From Amorphophallus konjac (lineage: Eukaryota; Streptophyta; Magnoliopsida; Alismatales; Araceae), in the NCBI GenBank assembly GCA_022559845.1, contig CM040126.1, forward strand, positions 46,432,458 through 46,496,457: 64,000 bases of DNA, written 5' to 3'. The notes beneath the pieces are model-generated. The model did not search any database. It saw nothing but the letters and a program-made list of their open reading frames with translations, and had not been told where the DNA came from. This document shows positions 31,508-42,510 of the stretch, in pieces. Within the stretch, counting starts at the first letter, position 1. Each line of letters starts with the position of its first letter. The position numbers and the translations under genes are program-made.

Positions 31508-31594
31508 TACACTTCCCCGCCCCACGGCGGGCAGATTTGTTCTCAATTGCTTGAATGGTTTGGCTGCTATCTGCTACGGATTACAAGAGAAGCA

Positions 31595-31790
31595 ACAAAA
31601 GGGAACACGAACAAAAAAAACAAGAGAAAAAAAGGGGGAAAAAAGAGAAAGAGAAAAAGGGAAAAAAAAAAGGGAAAAAAGAGAGAGAGAAAAAAGAAAA
31701 GAAAAAGAAGAAAAAGAAGACAAATAATAATAAAAAAAGAGAGAATAAAAAAAAGGGAAAAGGAATGAAGAAAAAAAGAACGAATATTTT
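31595..31790. repeat. Purine-rich low-complexity tract
   Basis: Almost pure A/G (AAAGAGAAAAAGGG type). The lysine/glutamate frames and their phenylalanine-rich antisense counterparts here are artefacts of composition. Confidence 0.9.
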
Positions 31791-31970
31791 AATAAACAAA
31801 TCAACCCTGTCAGCCCTTGACATTCTGTCGGCACTGACAAAGAATACCCCAGCCGGACCTTTCGTCCGGGATTGAATCAACCCTTCTCCTTGCGTTGGCA
31901 CCCGCCCGTACCAGTGAACACACCAAGAGACAAATAAACCACACCTGTCATCGACACTCTGTCGGCATAG

Positions 31971-32125
31971 ACAAACAACCCTCTTTTGACCAAGACCTCT
32001 CGTCAGGGTCATTGAACGAACAAACTCTTCTCTCCGTCCCTTCGGGCGACGAACAACCCCTTTTGACCAAGACCTCCCGTCTGGGTCGTTGGATGAACAA
32101 ACTCTTCTCTCCGCCCTTCCAAGGT
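31971..32125. repeat. 78-bp imperfect tandem duplication
   Basis: Two copies beginning near 31971 and 32049, each with TTTTGACCAAGACCTC and GAACAAACTCTTCTCTCCG-like parts. An older partial copy of the preceding CTGTCGGCA..GACAAA element is at 31826. Confidence 0.8.
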
Positions 32126-32641
32126 CGGATCAACCTAGTCGGGTCAAACATACCGGTGACATCATTCGGATGAGTCGCTTGATGGACATGGTGGAGTGGT
32201 CCCCTCGTCCCTCCTCTGGAAGGGGCGAGCACTCTCCTATGCTCCTTTGCGAACCTCACCGGGTTCTCCTCGGGTAAGTTGTTAGCGTGGACTTGCGTCC
32301 CATCACATAGCATAGAAAAGAAAAGAGAAAAGGGAGGAAGAGACTGCTCAATACCACACACATATAGGAGGCAAGTGGGATAATTGCATTGTATTCCTGT
32401 TATAAAAAAAAGAGAGAATTACACTGGCCTCGGGGCATACCCCGGTGTTACATGCAAAAAAAAGGGATGCAAGGGGGACTGGCAGCTAGTCTAGCCCCCA
32501 GAAGATGTCCTCAAAAGGGAGGATCCCTACGCAAGGGAAGCTCATCATCTCACGCAGACGGTCTTCCTGTGCGTCGAGACGTTCCAACTCCATCGTCATA
32601 GAGGCCACCACTGCTTCGGTGACGGCCAACTCTTCAGTTTC

Positions 32642-35600
32642 CTAGGTCTTGTCCGTCTCGGCCTCGAGCAGGTCAGACTCAGCCTGGGCAAGCCAACCCC
32701 AGAGTTCCTCTATCCGGTTCTCGAAGGCATGGATGTTGGCATTACACCCGTCCAAGGCCCCCCGGTGTAGCTCCCTGCTATCCCTCCACGCCGCCAGAAC
32801 CTCCAGATATTCATCCCTCTGAGCTCCGATAGTTGTAAGCTCGGTTGGGGCCTGCGTCTCGAGGAATGCGCGATGGTATAAGTACTTTAGTAATAACAAA
32901 ACGCGTCGCGACCACTCTTCCAACGGGCAGCCCATCATCTGTAGTGCTTTGGTCAGCTGCTCCACGATAGCCCTTGCGTCTTGATATGTGAGCGTTGGGT
33001 CAGAAACGACCATAGAGCGTAATACCAACAGGGTCTGGCGGACTGGCAGATCCGAACTCACGTGGCCAATAGAAGGGACGGCTGGTGGGTCGAAGCTAAC
33101 TTCGCTGTCCACGGTCGCCCACAGCTCTGCGTCAACCACGGCCGAGCTACCGGGAAGGGTCAGGGCCGAAAGGAGGGACCTCGTGGGTTCCGAGGTCGAC
33201 CCCTGGCCAGCTACCACCATAGGTAAGGGGGATATCATAACGGAGACGTCTGGCGCCGCCATGATGAGCGGCTGCTCTAGCTCCATCGACCGGGCTGGTT
33301 CCGAGCCCGACAACGCCGCCTCCCCCGTCAAGACTGGAGCCGCGGCCCTGTCGGGAGAATGGACGGTCGTAGAGGCCAGATCTGGTGCCGCAGCAGACAA
33401 AGTTGCTTCAGCCTCCGCCGCCTCGGCAGACAAAGTATAGATGGCGAGCGGGTCCGATGTCGTTCCCGGGAAGTCTTCATCTCCTCCCGCCTGGAATTCC
33501 CCTGAATGTTCATTAAGGATCGCCAATATCCTCCCCAGGAGTCGGGCTTCCTCGGGTACGACTGGCGTCGGGATCGGTGGCAGTGGGATCACCAGCCGCG
33601 GGACGGCCCCCATCTGCAGAAGAGACGTCAAGGACCCCGTGTCTGGCCCCAGAAGCATCTTCAATCTTTTAGCCGCGTGCACGCGGAAGGAGGAGCTCCA
33701 CCTGGGGACGGCTTTACGAGCCCGAGGTGCACGCACTCCGCCAAGCGTTGTTGTTACCTAACCATGTAAAGGAAGGTCAGTCGCTTGCCAAGTGGAGTAA
33801 ATCACTGCATTCCCAAGGGAGCCGGATGGAGCCCCATGCTTACCTCACCCGCCGGTACTATGCTACTCTCCGGCGTCGTCTCTCCTCGGGCGGCAACTTC
33901 AGGCACCGCCTCCCTACGGGTCTCGGTCAACTGTGACACCTCCCCTTCTTCCCGAATGTCGACTTCGGGTACAACCGGCTCTCGCACCTCGATCTCTGGT
34001 GCTATCTCCCCCTCCTCCAAGGCTTCGGTGGCCGGGATAGTAACGTCCAGGGCTCCTTTGGAGGCACGAGCCTGTATTGTCTCAAATAAATCAGCAACCC
34101 CAACAAAAGACTTAAGGACGAGAAAGGAGGAAGAAAGAAGAAGGCGTACACTCACAGCCACTACCACTTCTTCTCGGGGTGAGGTCTCTGCGGTCGAGAC
34201 GGCAGCACTCGAGCCTACCCCGGCTTCTTCCTGCCGCAAAACCTCGACCAGGGATGCCAGTCTATCCAAGCCAGCAGTGGTTGTCGCTTGTCTGGCAGTT
34301 TCTGAACCCGGGGCGTAGATCGCTGCATCTTTGGACGGAGCCTGTTCTCGTTAGAAGCCAAAAAAAAACAATGATATCGAGGAGGTTAGTTGACGGCCTC
34401 AAGAAGGAAACCTGAATTAACAGGTTCGCACTTACGGGTGCCCGCTTCACCAGGCTAAGAGAAATATGTAGTACTGGGGCTTCCCAGGTGGGAACTTGAA
34501 GGCTGGGCTCCCCGGGGATACCCTCCGTTGAAAGCACTTCGTCAGAAGAATAGCCATAATCTACCTTCTCGCCCGATGAAGACTTAGTCCTAATGGGCAC
34601 CTCTCTCGCTGTCAAGGTGGCCCCCGCCTCAACATCCGGGGTCGGCTCGTCGCTGCGTCGGACGGGCAACTGCGACTTCCCTGACCGCCACTCCTTCGTT
34701 CTGTATGTCTGCCCGAATCGGGATGCCTCGGGATCCGCCTCCGGTCGAGGGGCTGCCACATCAGCTCCTGCAAGGCAAAGCATGACCCGGGTTTAGTCAG
34801 GCCCGTAATGCTTCAAAATTCTTAATCAAAGCGACTAGCAAAGAAAGCGTTATACCTCCTTCAGCTTCGGTAGCGGGGATTGGGGCGAAGAAGGTCTCTG
34901 CGAAAGATTCCATGGCCCCGTGGGTCACAGCTTCACCTACGCCTGGAATAGACACGGGCGCGGGCCTCTCGGCGATAGCTGGAACAAAGGAACATGTGTG
35001 TGTTACAAGAAACGCCCCTCTTAATGTCTAAATAAATCTCGGAGAGCCTCGAAGAAGAAGAAACCCGACCCGCAGGCTGACTCGGCTCGGCTCGAACGGC
35101 TTCGAACTCTTCGAATGAAGAGATCAAAGGCGTCGGGGGAATGGTCGACGCAGCTTTAGCGGCCTCCATTTTTCGTCGCTTTGCCTCCCGCCGCCCAGCC
35201 GCCTTGGCAGCATCCACCGCCTTCTTCACGGGCGATTTCGCCTGGGGCCTCTTTGCAGGCGGAGGCATGGGAGTCGTGGTCGGAGCTGCTGGTACCTCCT
35301 CGAAGTAAGCAGGTTTCCCTGCCTGCCGCAGAAGATTGCGATACATCGCCGTCTGGACACTGTCGGGGTGGTCTGTTCAAAGAAAAGAAAGAATGAGAAA
35401 ACGGACCCGATCAGCTTCCGACACCCAAGGAAAGGGCAATATTGAAAAGCACAAGTAAAACAAAAAAACACTAAAATACCATGTGGGCCGGTGTACAGCC
35501 GTAGTAATATCAGCCAGTAGCTGACGGACGGCTCCTTGTCCCAGCGAGCCGCCTCTCGGACTAGCCAGCATACGTCCTCGATTTTCTGGCAGCGGTCGGC

Positions 35601-38267
35601 AAGGGCGGCCAGGTCTGCATGCTTCTTGGCGGCCAAGTGACCGAAGCGGTTGAAGTGGTCCATCCCCCACCCCTCGGCATAATAATAGGTGATATGGAGG
35701 CACTTGCCAAAGATGGTCGGCCCCGGATCTTCAATCTTCAACCCGTGCACTCGGAGGAGGATGTAGAGCCATGTGGTGTCCTTGTAATTTTCCGGTTTCC
35801 GTTCCTCCCCCCTTACGAATGTGCGGTATGGGCAGATTGGATCCCTCTCCGGACGCCAGCTCCTCGAGGGGGTGCCTTCTTCTTCCATGGGAAAGGGATA
35901 ATTGGTCAGCTCTAGGTGGTCACTCCCAACATGGCAAAGGTCCCGCAAGGTCTTCTTGAAATCATCCTTCGCCACCGGAGGCAGCGTAACCTGCGGTGTT
36001 GGCTTGGTCTCGCGAGCTGCCTTACGCGCGATCATGTACGCAGCTACTTCCTGCTCCTTGCAGCGCCTCAATCGGAGTAGGTGCTCCAGGTCAATATCCA
36101 GTACCGGCACTGGCTGTCGGCTCAGAAATTTCCTCTCTGTCCCATCCCAGCAGTCGGTCCGGCATAATCGGTAAAAAGTTATCCGGGCGTTCCACCACTT
36201 TACATACTCAGGGGTCACTCGTGGAATCCGACCCGGGGCTGGCACCGTAAAGGTAGCAGTGTCTGCCCGATGAAAGAAATCCCACCAGGTTCGGGAAGTT
36301 TCGGTAGTGGGACTCCCCAGGAGACTTCGCTTTGGCAGATCGAAGCGAGAGCCGTGCGTCGGGATATGTTGATCATACCTGAAATTCCTACCGAAGCGAA
36401 AGGGGTAGTATAGCTCCAGCAATAGACTGTCCCCCTTTCGGAAATCCAACACGCTTGGATGAATGGATAGCGCCCAGGCACTGAGCTCCGGCTCCAATAA
36501 AGGGCGGACCACGTTCTCCTGGCTGATCGGGTGCACGGACTTTTCCACCTGGTCGTCTCTGCACTCCCGGTTATTGTTTACCAATGGACTTGAGTGAGCG
36601 GCCAGGGTCCAGAAGTGGATAGTGCCCGTGGCATTGAGGGGCACCGTCGTCAACCTGCCCCGGATGTTGTATAGCCGCATGGACATCGAGCTCGACTCCA
36701 CGCTCGCAAACTCCAGCATCCATGGAACCAACCCCCAGCCTTGAATGGTGCGTGGGGCGAACTCCGGGAATAGAGAACAGACCCACGCATTGAAAAAATG
36801 CAGTGGGCACACATACCGCGCCTGCCGCGGGAACTGGTGACTGCTGATGTCCCCAAGCGCTTTGTATATCAGACACAGCGTGGCCGGGCACAAAGACAAC
36901 TTGATACCCCAGGTCATCTGACAGGCTGGGTAGATGGTGTCCGGGCGAATGACGGTCTCGTCCCCATAGGGCATGGCGAACGAGCATAGCCAATACGTCA
37001 AATATGCGGCGCAATGCGTTAATTGGTCGACTCCCATTGGGTTCGGCCCGCTCCGGTGCCCTCGAGGAGGGATCTTCACGTCAACTTTTGACTTGGCATG
37101 TTTCTTCCGGTCGACGGCAGTGCCAATATGTGGGAACTCCTCATACTGCTTCAGCCCATCATAAAAATACTGCAGCCAGAGGACCATGCGGACTCTTTTC
37201 CGGTCCCCTCGGGGGGGTTGCCTCCCGCCATGCGACAGCTGATATAATTCCCGGTACGCCTTCATAAAGTACTGGTATGAATAGCCAAGAGAATAGTAGC
37301 CATCCCCGTTGGTTTCATCCTTAATCATATCCGGGGGGCCGGCTTCTTCGTATGGCTCCCCATCAATGGGCAAGCCACTGAGCTGGCTGAGACTCCACAG
37401 GTCCAACGAAGTCTCGCCCTCTGCCGTGTAAAAAGTGTTGGTCTCGGCGTTGAACACCTCGATCATTCCACAGCAGAGGCCCCTGGAAATAGGATAACTG
37501 TACCGGGAGGCGTACACACTGTGGTAGACGCCAGCACGGGTGAGGATCGACGCGTAATTGAATAGCACGTATTCTGTAAACTCCACGGCCCCCTCTCTGA
37601 AGTTGTGCGCATCTTTAAGCTTTAACTCTTCGAACCAGCCCAGCGCCAGTTCATGCTTGAATCGGATGGCCAAGCAATCCAACAGGAAATGTTCTTCTCT
37701 GTACCCCCACTTCAGTGGAGCCAAGAACAGGCCGAACCGGGGGTGCTCACCCTGAACCCGCCCGGCAGACGTCTCCCACCGAGCAGGGGTGAACTGAGGC
37801 GCCCGCACTAACTTGTCCTCTACCGATAGCACGACTTCGAGCCCCAAGATGGGCTTCCACTCCCGGGCTTCTCCCACTAGATACATTGGGATGCTCCTTG
37901 GGACGCTGTACAGTAGGCTGTCCCGGGACTGCAGAATCGCTCGCTCGGCGTCCCTGACAGCTCCGAAGTTTCGCCCCTCTTGGTGACTGAGATGCTTCAG
38001 GAAGCGGATGAGGTGCTTGTCCTTCGGATAGTCCTTCCGATACTCCCCTGTGGCACGGTCGAAAGTCATGCTGCCTTCGACCCGAGTGAGCCTGAGGAAA
38101 TCCATCGTCTCGGTGTCAGAGCCGGACGATTCAGCTAACGCCGCTATCTCGGCGTGTTCTCTGTCGAGGTCCTCCACGTTCAGCCAAGTGACTGCCGGCA
38201 CCGGGGGCGGGGGAACACGCTCGGCACCAGCTGCAGCAGAAGCAATAGAACCCCTCGGAGCAGCCAT
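32642..38267 (-). CDS. Antisense seven-exon gene in E4 encoding a plant-mobile-domain protein
   Basis: Start ATG 38267 (MAAPRGSIAS). Exons on the minus strand: 38267-35480, 35372-35070, 34978-34856, 34767-34436, 34341-34156, 34071-33844, 33757-32642. Introns are 107, 91, 88, 94, 84 and 86 nt, all GT..AG; donor GTAAGTG (34435) and GTAAGC (33843) and acceptors such as TTTGAACAG and TTTGCCTTGCAG look canonical; the exon 2 donor (GTCGGG) is the weakest. Joined, the exons give 5,076 nt, 1,691 residues, with no internal stop and matching phases. Residues about 280-560 form a plant mobile domain ('AAYLTYWLCSFAMPYG', 'IKLSLCPATLCLIYKAL'). The C-terminal third is Ala/Glu/Ser-rich with a helical tail. 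PMD proteins such as MAIN and MAIL1 act in silencing; function here is inferred. Confidence 0.8.
36500..37430 (-). other. Plant mobile domain within exon 1
   Basis: Residues about 280-590 of the antisense protein. The recognisable core is at 36870-37030: a 'YLTYWLCSFAMP' strand-helix block, 'RPDTIYPACQM', and 'LSLCPATLCLIYKALGDI', followed by 'PLHFFNAWVCSLFPEF' and 'GWGLVPWMLEF'. This pattern is typical of the aminotransferase-like plant mobile domain family. Recognised by eye; no profile search was possible. Confidence 0.75.
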
Positions 38268-38272
38268 CTCTC

Positions 38273-38335
38273 TACAAAATGCAAAGGACCTCGAGTCAAA
38301 ATAATCCACAAGCAAGGAAGAGAAGAGAAAGTTAC
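38273..38335 (-). other. Possible 5' UTR intron of the antisense gene
   Basis: Minus strand shows CCCTG|GTAACT at 38335 and GCATTTTGTAG|AGAG at 38273, four bases before the ATG. A 63-nt intron is short for plants, so this is only a candidate. Confidence 0.4.
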
Positions 38336-38404
38336 CAGGGGTTTGCATTGCAAGCAAATTAAATAAATGCCAATAATTCCTGATAAAGTTTTGACGGAGT
38401 TTCT

Positions 38405-39118
38405 CCCTCAACGGCACACCATTGGGTGGCCCCCAGCGGTACACCCCCCTGGCCCTCAACGGCACACCCCCGGCGGCCGTCCAGCGGCATACCCCAGGGA
38501 CGCTCCAGCGGCGCGCCCTCTAATGCTCCAGTGGCACACCCATTGGCCGCCCAGCGGTGCACCCCAGTGTCCCCTCAGCGGCACGCCCCAGTGGCCGCTC
38601 AACGGCACACTCCTCTTGGCATCCACCAGCGTTTAGAATAAACTAAGTTAATGCCAACAATTTCTGACGAAATTTTGGCAGAGTTTCCCCTACACCCAAG
38701 GCGTAAAAGGGAAACACGGGTTCACGTCCACAAGGAGTGACGGCCCCAACAAAGTCACGGTGTGCCCCGAGGGTGACACCGGAAGTCCTTCGGTTGAAGA
38801 AGCCACTTTCCCCCTTTAGCGGCACACCCCGTGCCTTGCTTCGGCGGTACGCCCCCTAGCGGCACACTACCTGGCGGCCCAGCGGCACACCCCAGTGGCC
38901 GCCCTAGCGGCACACTCCCTGGCCGCCCAGCGGCACACCCTTTGGCTGCCCCAGCGGCACGCCCTGGCCGCCCAGCGGTACGCCCCCTTTGGCCGCCCCA
39001 GCGGCACGCCCTGGCCGCCCAACGACACACACACCCTTTGGCTGCCCAGCGGCACGCCCCTTGGCCGCCTCAGCGGCACACCCCGCGCCCTCGTCAGCGG
39101 CGCACCCCGGCGCCTCCA
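38405..39118. repeat. AGCGGCACACC motif cluster upstream of antisense gene
   Basis: About 25-30 copies in two blocks (38405-38625 and 38815-39118), separated by 15-40 bp, starting about 140 bp upstream of the antisense ATG. Minus-strand frames through it (repeating GVPLG-like peptides) are a by-product. The same motif family fills the LTRs. Confidence 0.85.
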
Positions 39119-39120
39119 CC

Positions 39121-39717
39121 TCATACCGAAAGAGAAGAAGAAGAAGGGACGAAGAAAAGAAGAGAAGAAGAAGAGACGAGGAAAAAGACGAAGAGGGAGA
39201 AGAAGAGAAGGAAGAGAAGAAGAAGAAGGGAGAGGAAGACGGGGAGCCTAGGGCTCTGCCGTCCCCCGAGCGAAGAGAAAATGAGAAGAAGAAGGAAAAG
39301 GAAGGGGAAAAGGAGAAGAGAAAGAGAAGAAGAAAAGAAGAGGAGAAGGGAGAAAGGAGGGGGACCGCCCGGCGGGCTCACCGAAAAAAGAGGAAGACGA
39401 CGGCGGTGGCGGTGGCGCTCGCCGGGGAAGAAAGAGAGAGGGAGAGAGGCGGTGGCAGCCGAAGAGACAAGGGAGAAAGGGAGAGAGAGAACCTCAATGG
39501 GTGGGGGAGTTTCGAACTCCCCCACCCCTTTCATAGAGATTTCAAAAAAGGGGAAAAAGGAGGGATGGAAAAGAAAAGAAAAAAAAGGAAGAAAAAAAGA
39601 AGAAAAGAAAAAAGGGGACGAAAATAGGGCGAACGAGAAGAAAAAAAGGGATTAAGAAAAGGAGAAAAGAGAGAAAAAAAGGAAAAAAAAGGGGGAAAGA
39701 AAAGAAAAAAAAGAGAA

Positions 39718-39748
<31 letters not shown>

Positions 39749-39835
39749 AAAAGGGGAGAGAAAAAGAAAAGAAAAAGAGAAAAAAGGGGGAAAAAGAGAA
39801 GAAAGAAAAAGAAAGGAGAGGAATATATATAAATA
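39121..39835. repeat. Purine-rich region with (AT)n
   Basis: GAAGAAGAA-type low complexity on the plus strand, with an alternating TA run at about 39721-39742. No gene. Could separate the antisense promoter from the 3' LTR. Confidence 0.85.
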
Positions 39836-40008
39836 ATAATAATAAATGATGTACATGTGTATACACGTACATGACAGATGATAAATAATATACTAAACAC
39901 ATAGCAGAAGTAAGGATGCCTACGCTGTTCATTTCGCGTACATACACCCACCATTGTACGAACACACCCATGAGCACCGTCCGGCTCATCCGTCGCTCAC
40001 GCTACTCG

Positions 40009-40023
40009 TGGGTGGGGGGCATT
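40009..40023 (+). promoter_or_regulatory. E4 polypurine tract
   Basis: TGGGTGGGGGGCATT directly before the 3' LTR start at 40024. Confidence 0.75.
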
Positions 40024-40309
40024 TGTGGACGGGTAAAATTGTATGACCATGCAACCCACCAATCTCCCACATCAATGTCAAAGTCTAAAAGAGAAGATCC
40101 GGGGAGACTGGCCATCCATGGCTCCGGGAGAATACTACCGTCCGGCAAATCCCCACATTTGCACGGGCGCATTAAATGACAAGGAAAACACAGGATACCC
40201 TCCTAAATTGATACACTGCTATGGACCCACCCTCGAGTCTCTAACGGTGAAGAAATATCCCAAAGAATGCACGACCGTGAGTCCCTGAAGCCAGAGCTGG
40301 TGCCCCTTT

Positions 40310-40705
40310 GAACGGCACGCTCCAAACGCCCTCTCAGCGGCACAGCCTCCAAGCCTCCAGCAGCACGGCCCTAATGCCCTCTCAGTGGCACAGACTCCAA
40401 GCCTCCAGCGGCACAGCCCCAACGCCCCTCAGCGGCAGCTCCTGGAGCACCAGCGACACAAGGTCCCCTGGCCCCTGCAGCGGTACAGGCCCTCTGGCCC
40501 CTTCAGCGGCACGGGCCCGAGGCCTTCAGCGGCACGGGCCTGAGGCCTTCCAGCGGCACACCTGAGTGGCCGTTCAGCGGCACTCTCCTCCAGCATGTCC
40601 CAGCGGCACAATGTCCCCTACAGACATACTCAGCGGCACGCCAGCATGCCCCTTTAGCGGCCCAACGCCTGGCCCTTCCAGCGGCGCAGCGGTAAATCCC
40701 CTTGG
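40310..40705. repeat. AGCGGCAC motif cluster 1, 3' LTR
   Basis: Counterpart of 19745-20165. Most motif copies are kept although both flanking and motif bases vary. Confidence 0.85.
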
Positions 40706-40903
40706 ACGGTACAGCACGGTAGAAGGCACAACGGTCAATAAGCGGACCCATTGGCGCACAGCTCGGCCACCTCAAACGATAGCTAACATCCGCCTTGGTG
40801 TCTCCTTCTGGTTGGACGAAGGAGATCCTCGCCTGACATGAAGCAGACCAGGGTCAACCTCGGATGGCAGTGCCATCATGAGCTCCCCCGTCAAAGGTCC
40901 ATG

Positions 40904-40911
40904 TATAAAAG
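40904..40911 (+). promoter_or_regulatory. TATA box of E4 3' LTR
   Basis: TATAAAAG, as in the 5' LTR at 20361. Confidence 0.7.
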
Positions 40912-42232
40912 CCCCACGAAGACAAGAGAGAAGGGGAGGAGACTTTTCTACAGAGGGTGGAGAAGAAGAAGGAGAGCAGGCTAGAGCACCCCCGTTCGAA
41001 GAGAACAAGAAGAAGGTAGAGGAGAGCAAGGAGAGGAAGAGGGAGTGTGTGCTGTGTAGTGAAGAGGGAAGGGTGGCAGTGAAGGGAACGACCACCCTTC
41101 CTCATCCTAACCCTCTCCCTGAGTCTTCTTTCCTTTCTCTCTGTTGTTTTCTTCTCCCGTTCGTTTGAATGTAATGTGTCGTGTTTGGCCTTCGGGTCAT
41201 GATCTATGTCACTTTGAGTGCATCATGAATGATATATCTCCTGGCTTGGCCTTCTTTCGTTGTGTTTGCCGCTTTCTTCTTAGCGTTAATCTATGGGTTT
41301 TACGCATCTGTTACCAGCCTCCCAACGTCTGGCCTCTTCCCCTTTCCGGGGCCTCCCTTAGCACGATGATTCTTAGATCCTGTTAAACGGGTCCGTAGGA
41401 GCCCACCATCCTTCTTGATACATAGGGACTCCTCCCCTCAGTACCCAGAACATCTCCCCTTGATATCCTCCCGGAACCAGCAGCCATCACACTGTTCAAG
41501 CCCCTCGACGTCACACCTAGTTTCACTCCCAGCAGTGCATCTCTCTGGGTCGGCCCAACGGTACACCCCGCCCTGGGCTTATTCAGTGGCACACTCTTGC
41601 TGTTTGTCCACCTGGCGGCACACTTCCTGTTCTTCTACTCAGCGGCATGCCTTGACCACCTTAGCGGCACACTGCCCCTGAAGTGCCTTCAGCGGCACGC
41701 TCCCATCTTAGCCATGTCCACCGGCATACTCTAGTTGCTGCTCACCCAGTGCACCCATAGCTTGCACCAGTCTACTGGTTTCTCGTTCGGCGTTTTCTCC
41801 GAGTTTTTTGAGGTTTCCGCAAAAGGGGCTGCTCAGGCACCCACCTCAGTTGTTGGTTCATGCCACTCCTTGTGGGCATGTTCCTTGTTATTCCCTTACC
41901 TCACGGGTCAAGGGGAGGTGCTGCCGAATTTTCGTCAGGAATAACAATAAATTAAAAAGACGAAAAGAAGCAACAAACAGATGGACTAAATAACAATGAG
42001 ACATTTTAATCAACTAAAAGGACTATACAAAATTCAAGGAATTGAACTGAACAAGACCCGAAGAACTGCACCATTGGACGTGAATTGGGGCTGAATCACA
42101 CGACAAAATCGAAAGTTGATCCTCTGAAGTCTCCCATCAGACCCGCATAAACAAGAGGACATCCTCTGAATTCCCCCTACCCATCTGAACTCCACTCTAT
42201 TGGTCTCGACCCCGCACTCCTAGCCTGCACCC

Positions 42233-42510
42233 TCCAGCGGTACACCCTAACCCACTTCTTCCAGCGGTACACCTCAGCTCACCCTTTCAGTGGTATACTC
42301 CCACCTGAACCTTCCAGCGGTACACCCTAGCCCACTCCCTTGAGCGGTACACCCTAGCCTTCACCCTCCAGCGGTACACCCTAACCCACTTCTTCCAGCG
42401 GTGCACCCTAGTCTCCACCCTCCAGCGGCACACCTTCTATCCTCCAGCGGTACACTCCCTCCCAGCCTTCAGTGGCACACTCCCAATTCCGCCTCCAGCG
42501 GTACGCTCCA
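42233..42510. repeat. AGCGGTACACC motif cluster 3, 3' LTR
   Basis: Counterpart of 21690-21965, about a dozen copies, T form dominant. Confidence 0.85.

Larger units (their letters stand above)
31508..32641 (+). other. E4 spacer between sense integrase and antisense gene
   Basis: No gene. Holds a 200-bp purine-only low-complexity tract (31595-31790), a 78-bp tandem duplication (31971-32125) and the region into which both convergent transcripts (sense pol, antisense PMD gene) would end. Confidence 0.7.

Noticed and set aside
31500..32012. Lys/Glu frames and their Phe-rich antisense frames
   Set aside because: Same reason: A/G homopurine tract.
38405..39118. Motif cluster as a CRISPR-like array
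   Set aside because: Motif is only 10-12 bp, degenerate, with irregular spacing and no cas genes; the genome is eukaryotic.
38755..39124. Minus-strand frames with repeating GVPLG/CRWAAR-like peptides
   Set aside because: They are translations of the AGCGGCACACC motif cluster; similar frames occur on both strands and in the LTRs. No start context or domain.
38831..39655. Plus-strand frame rich in Lys/Glu/Arg
   Set aside because: Produced by a purine-rich low-complexity tract; three frames are open at once, as expected from composition.
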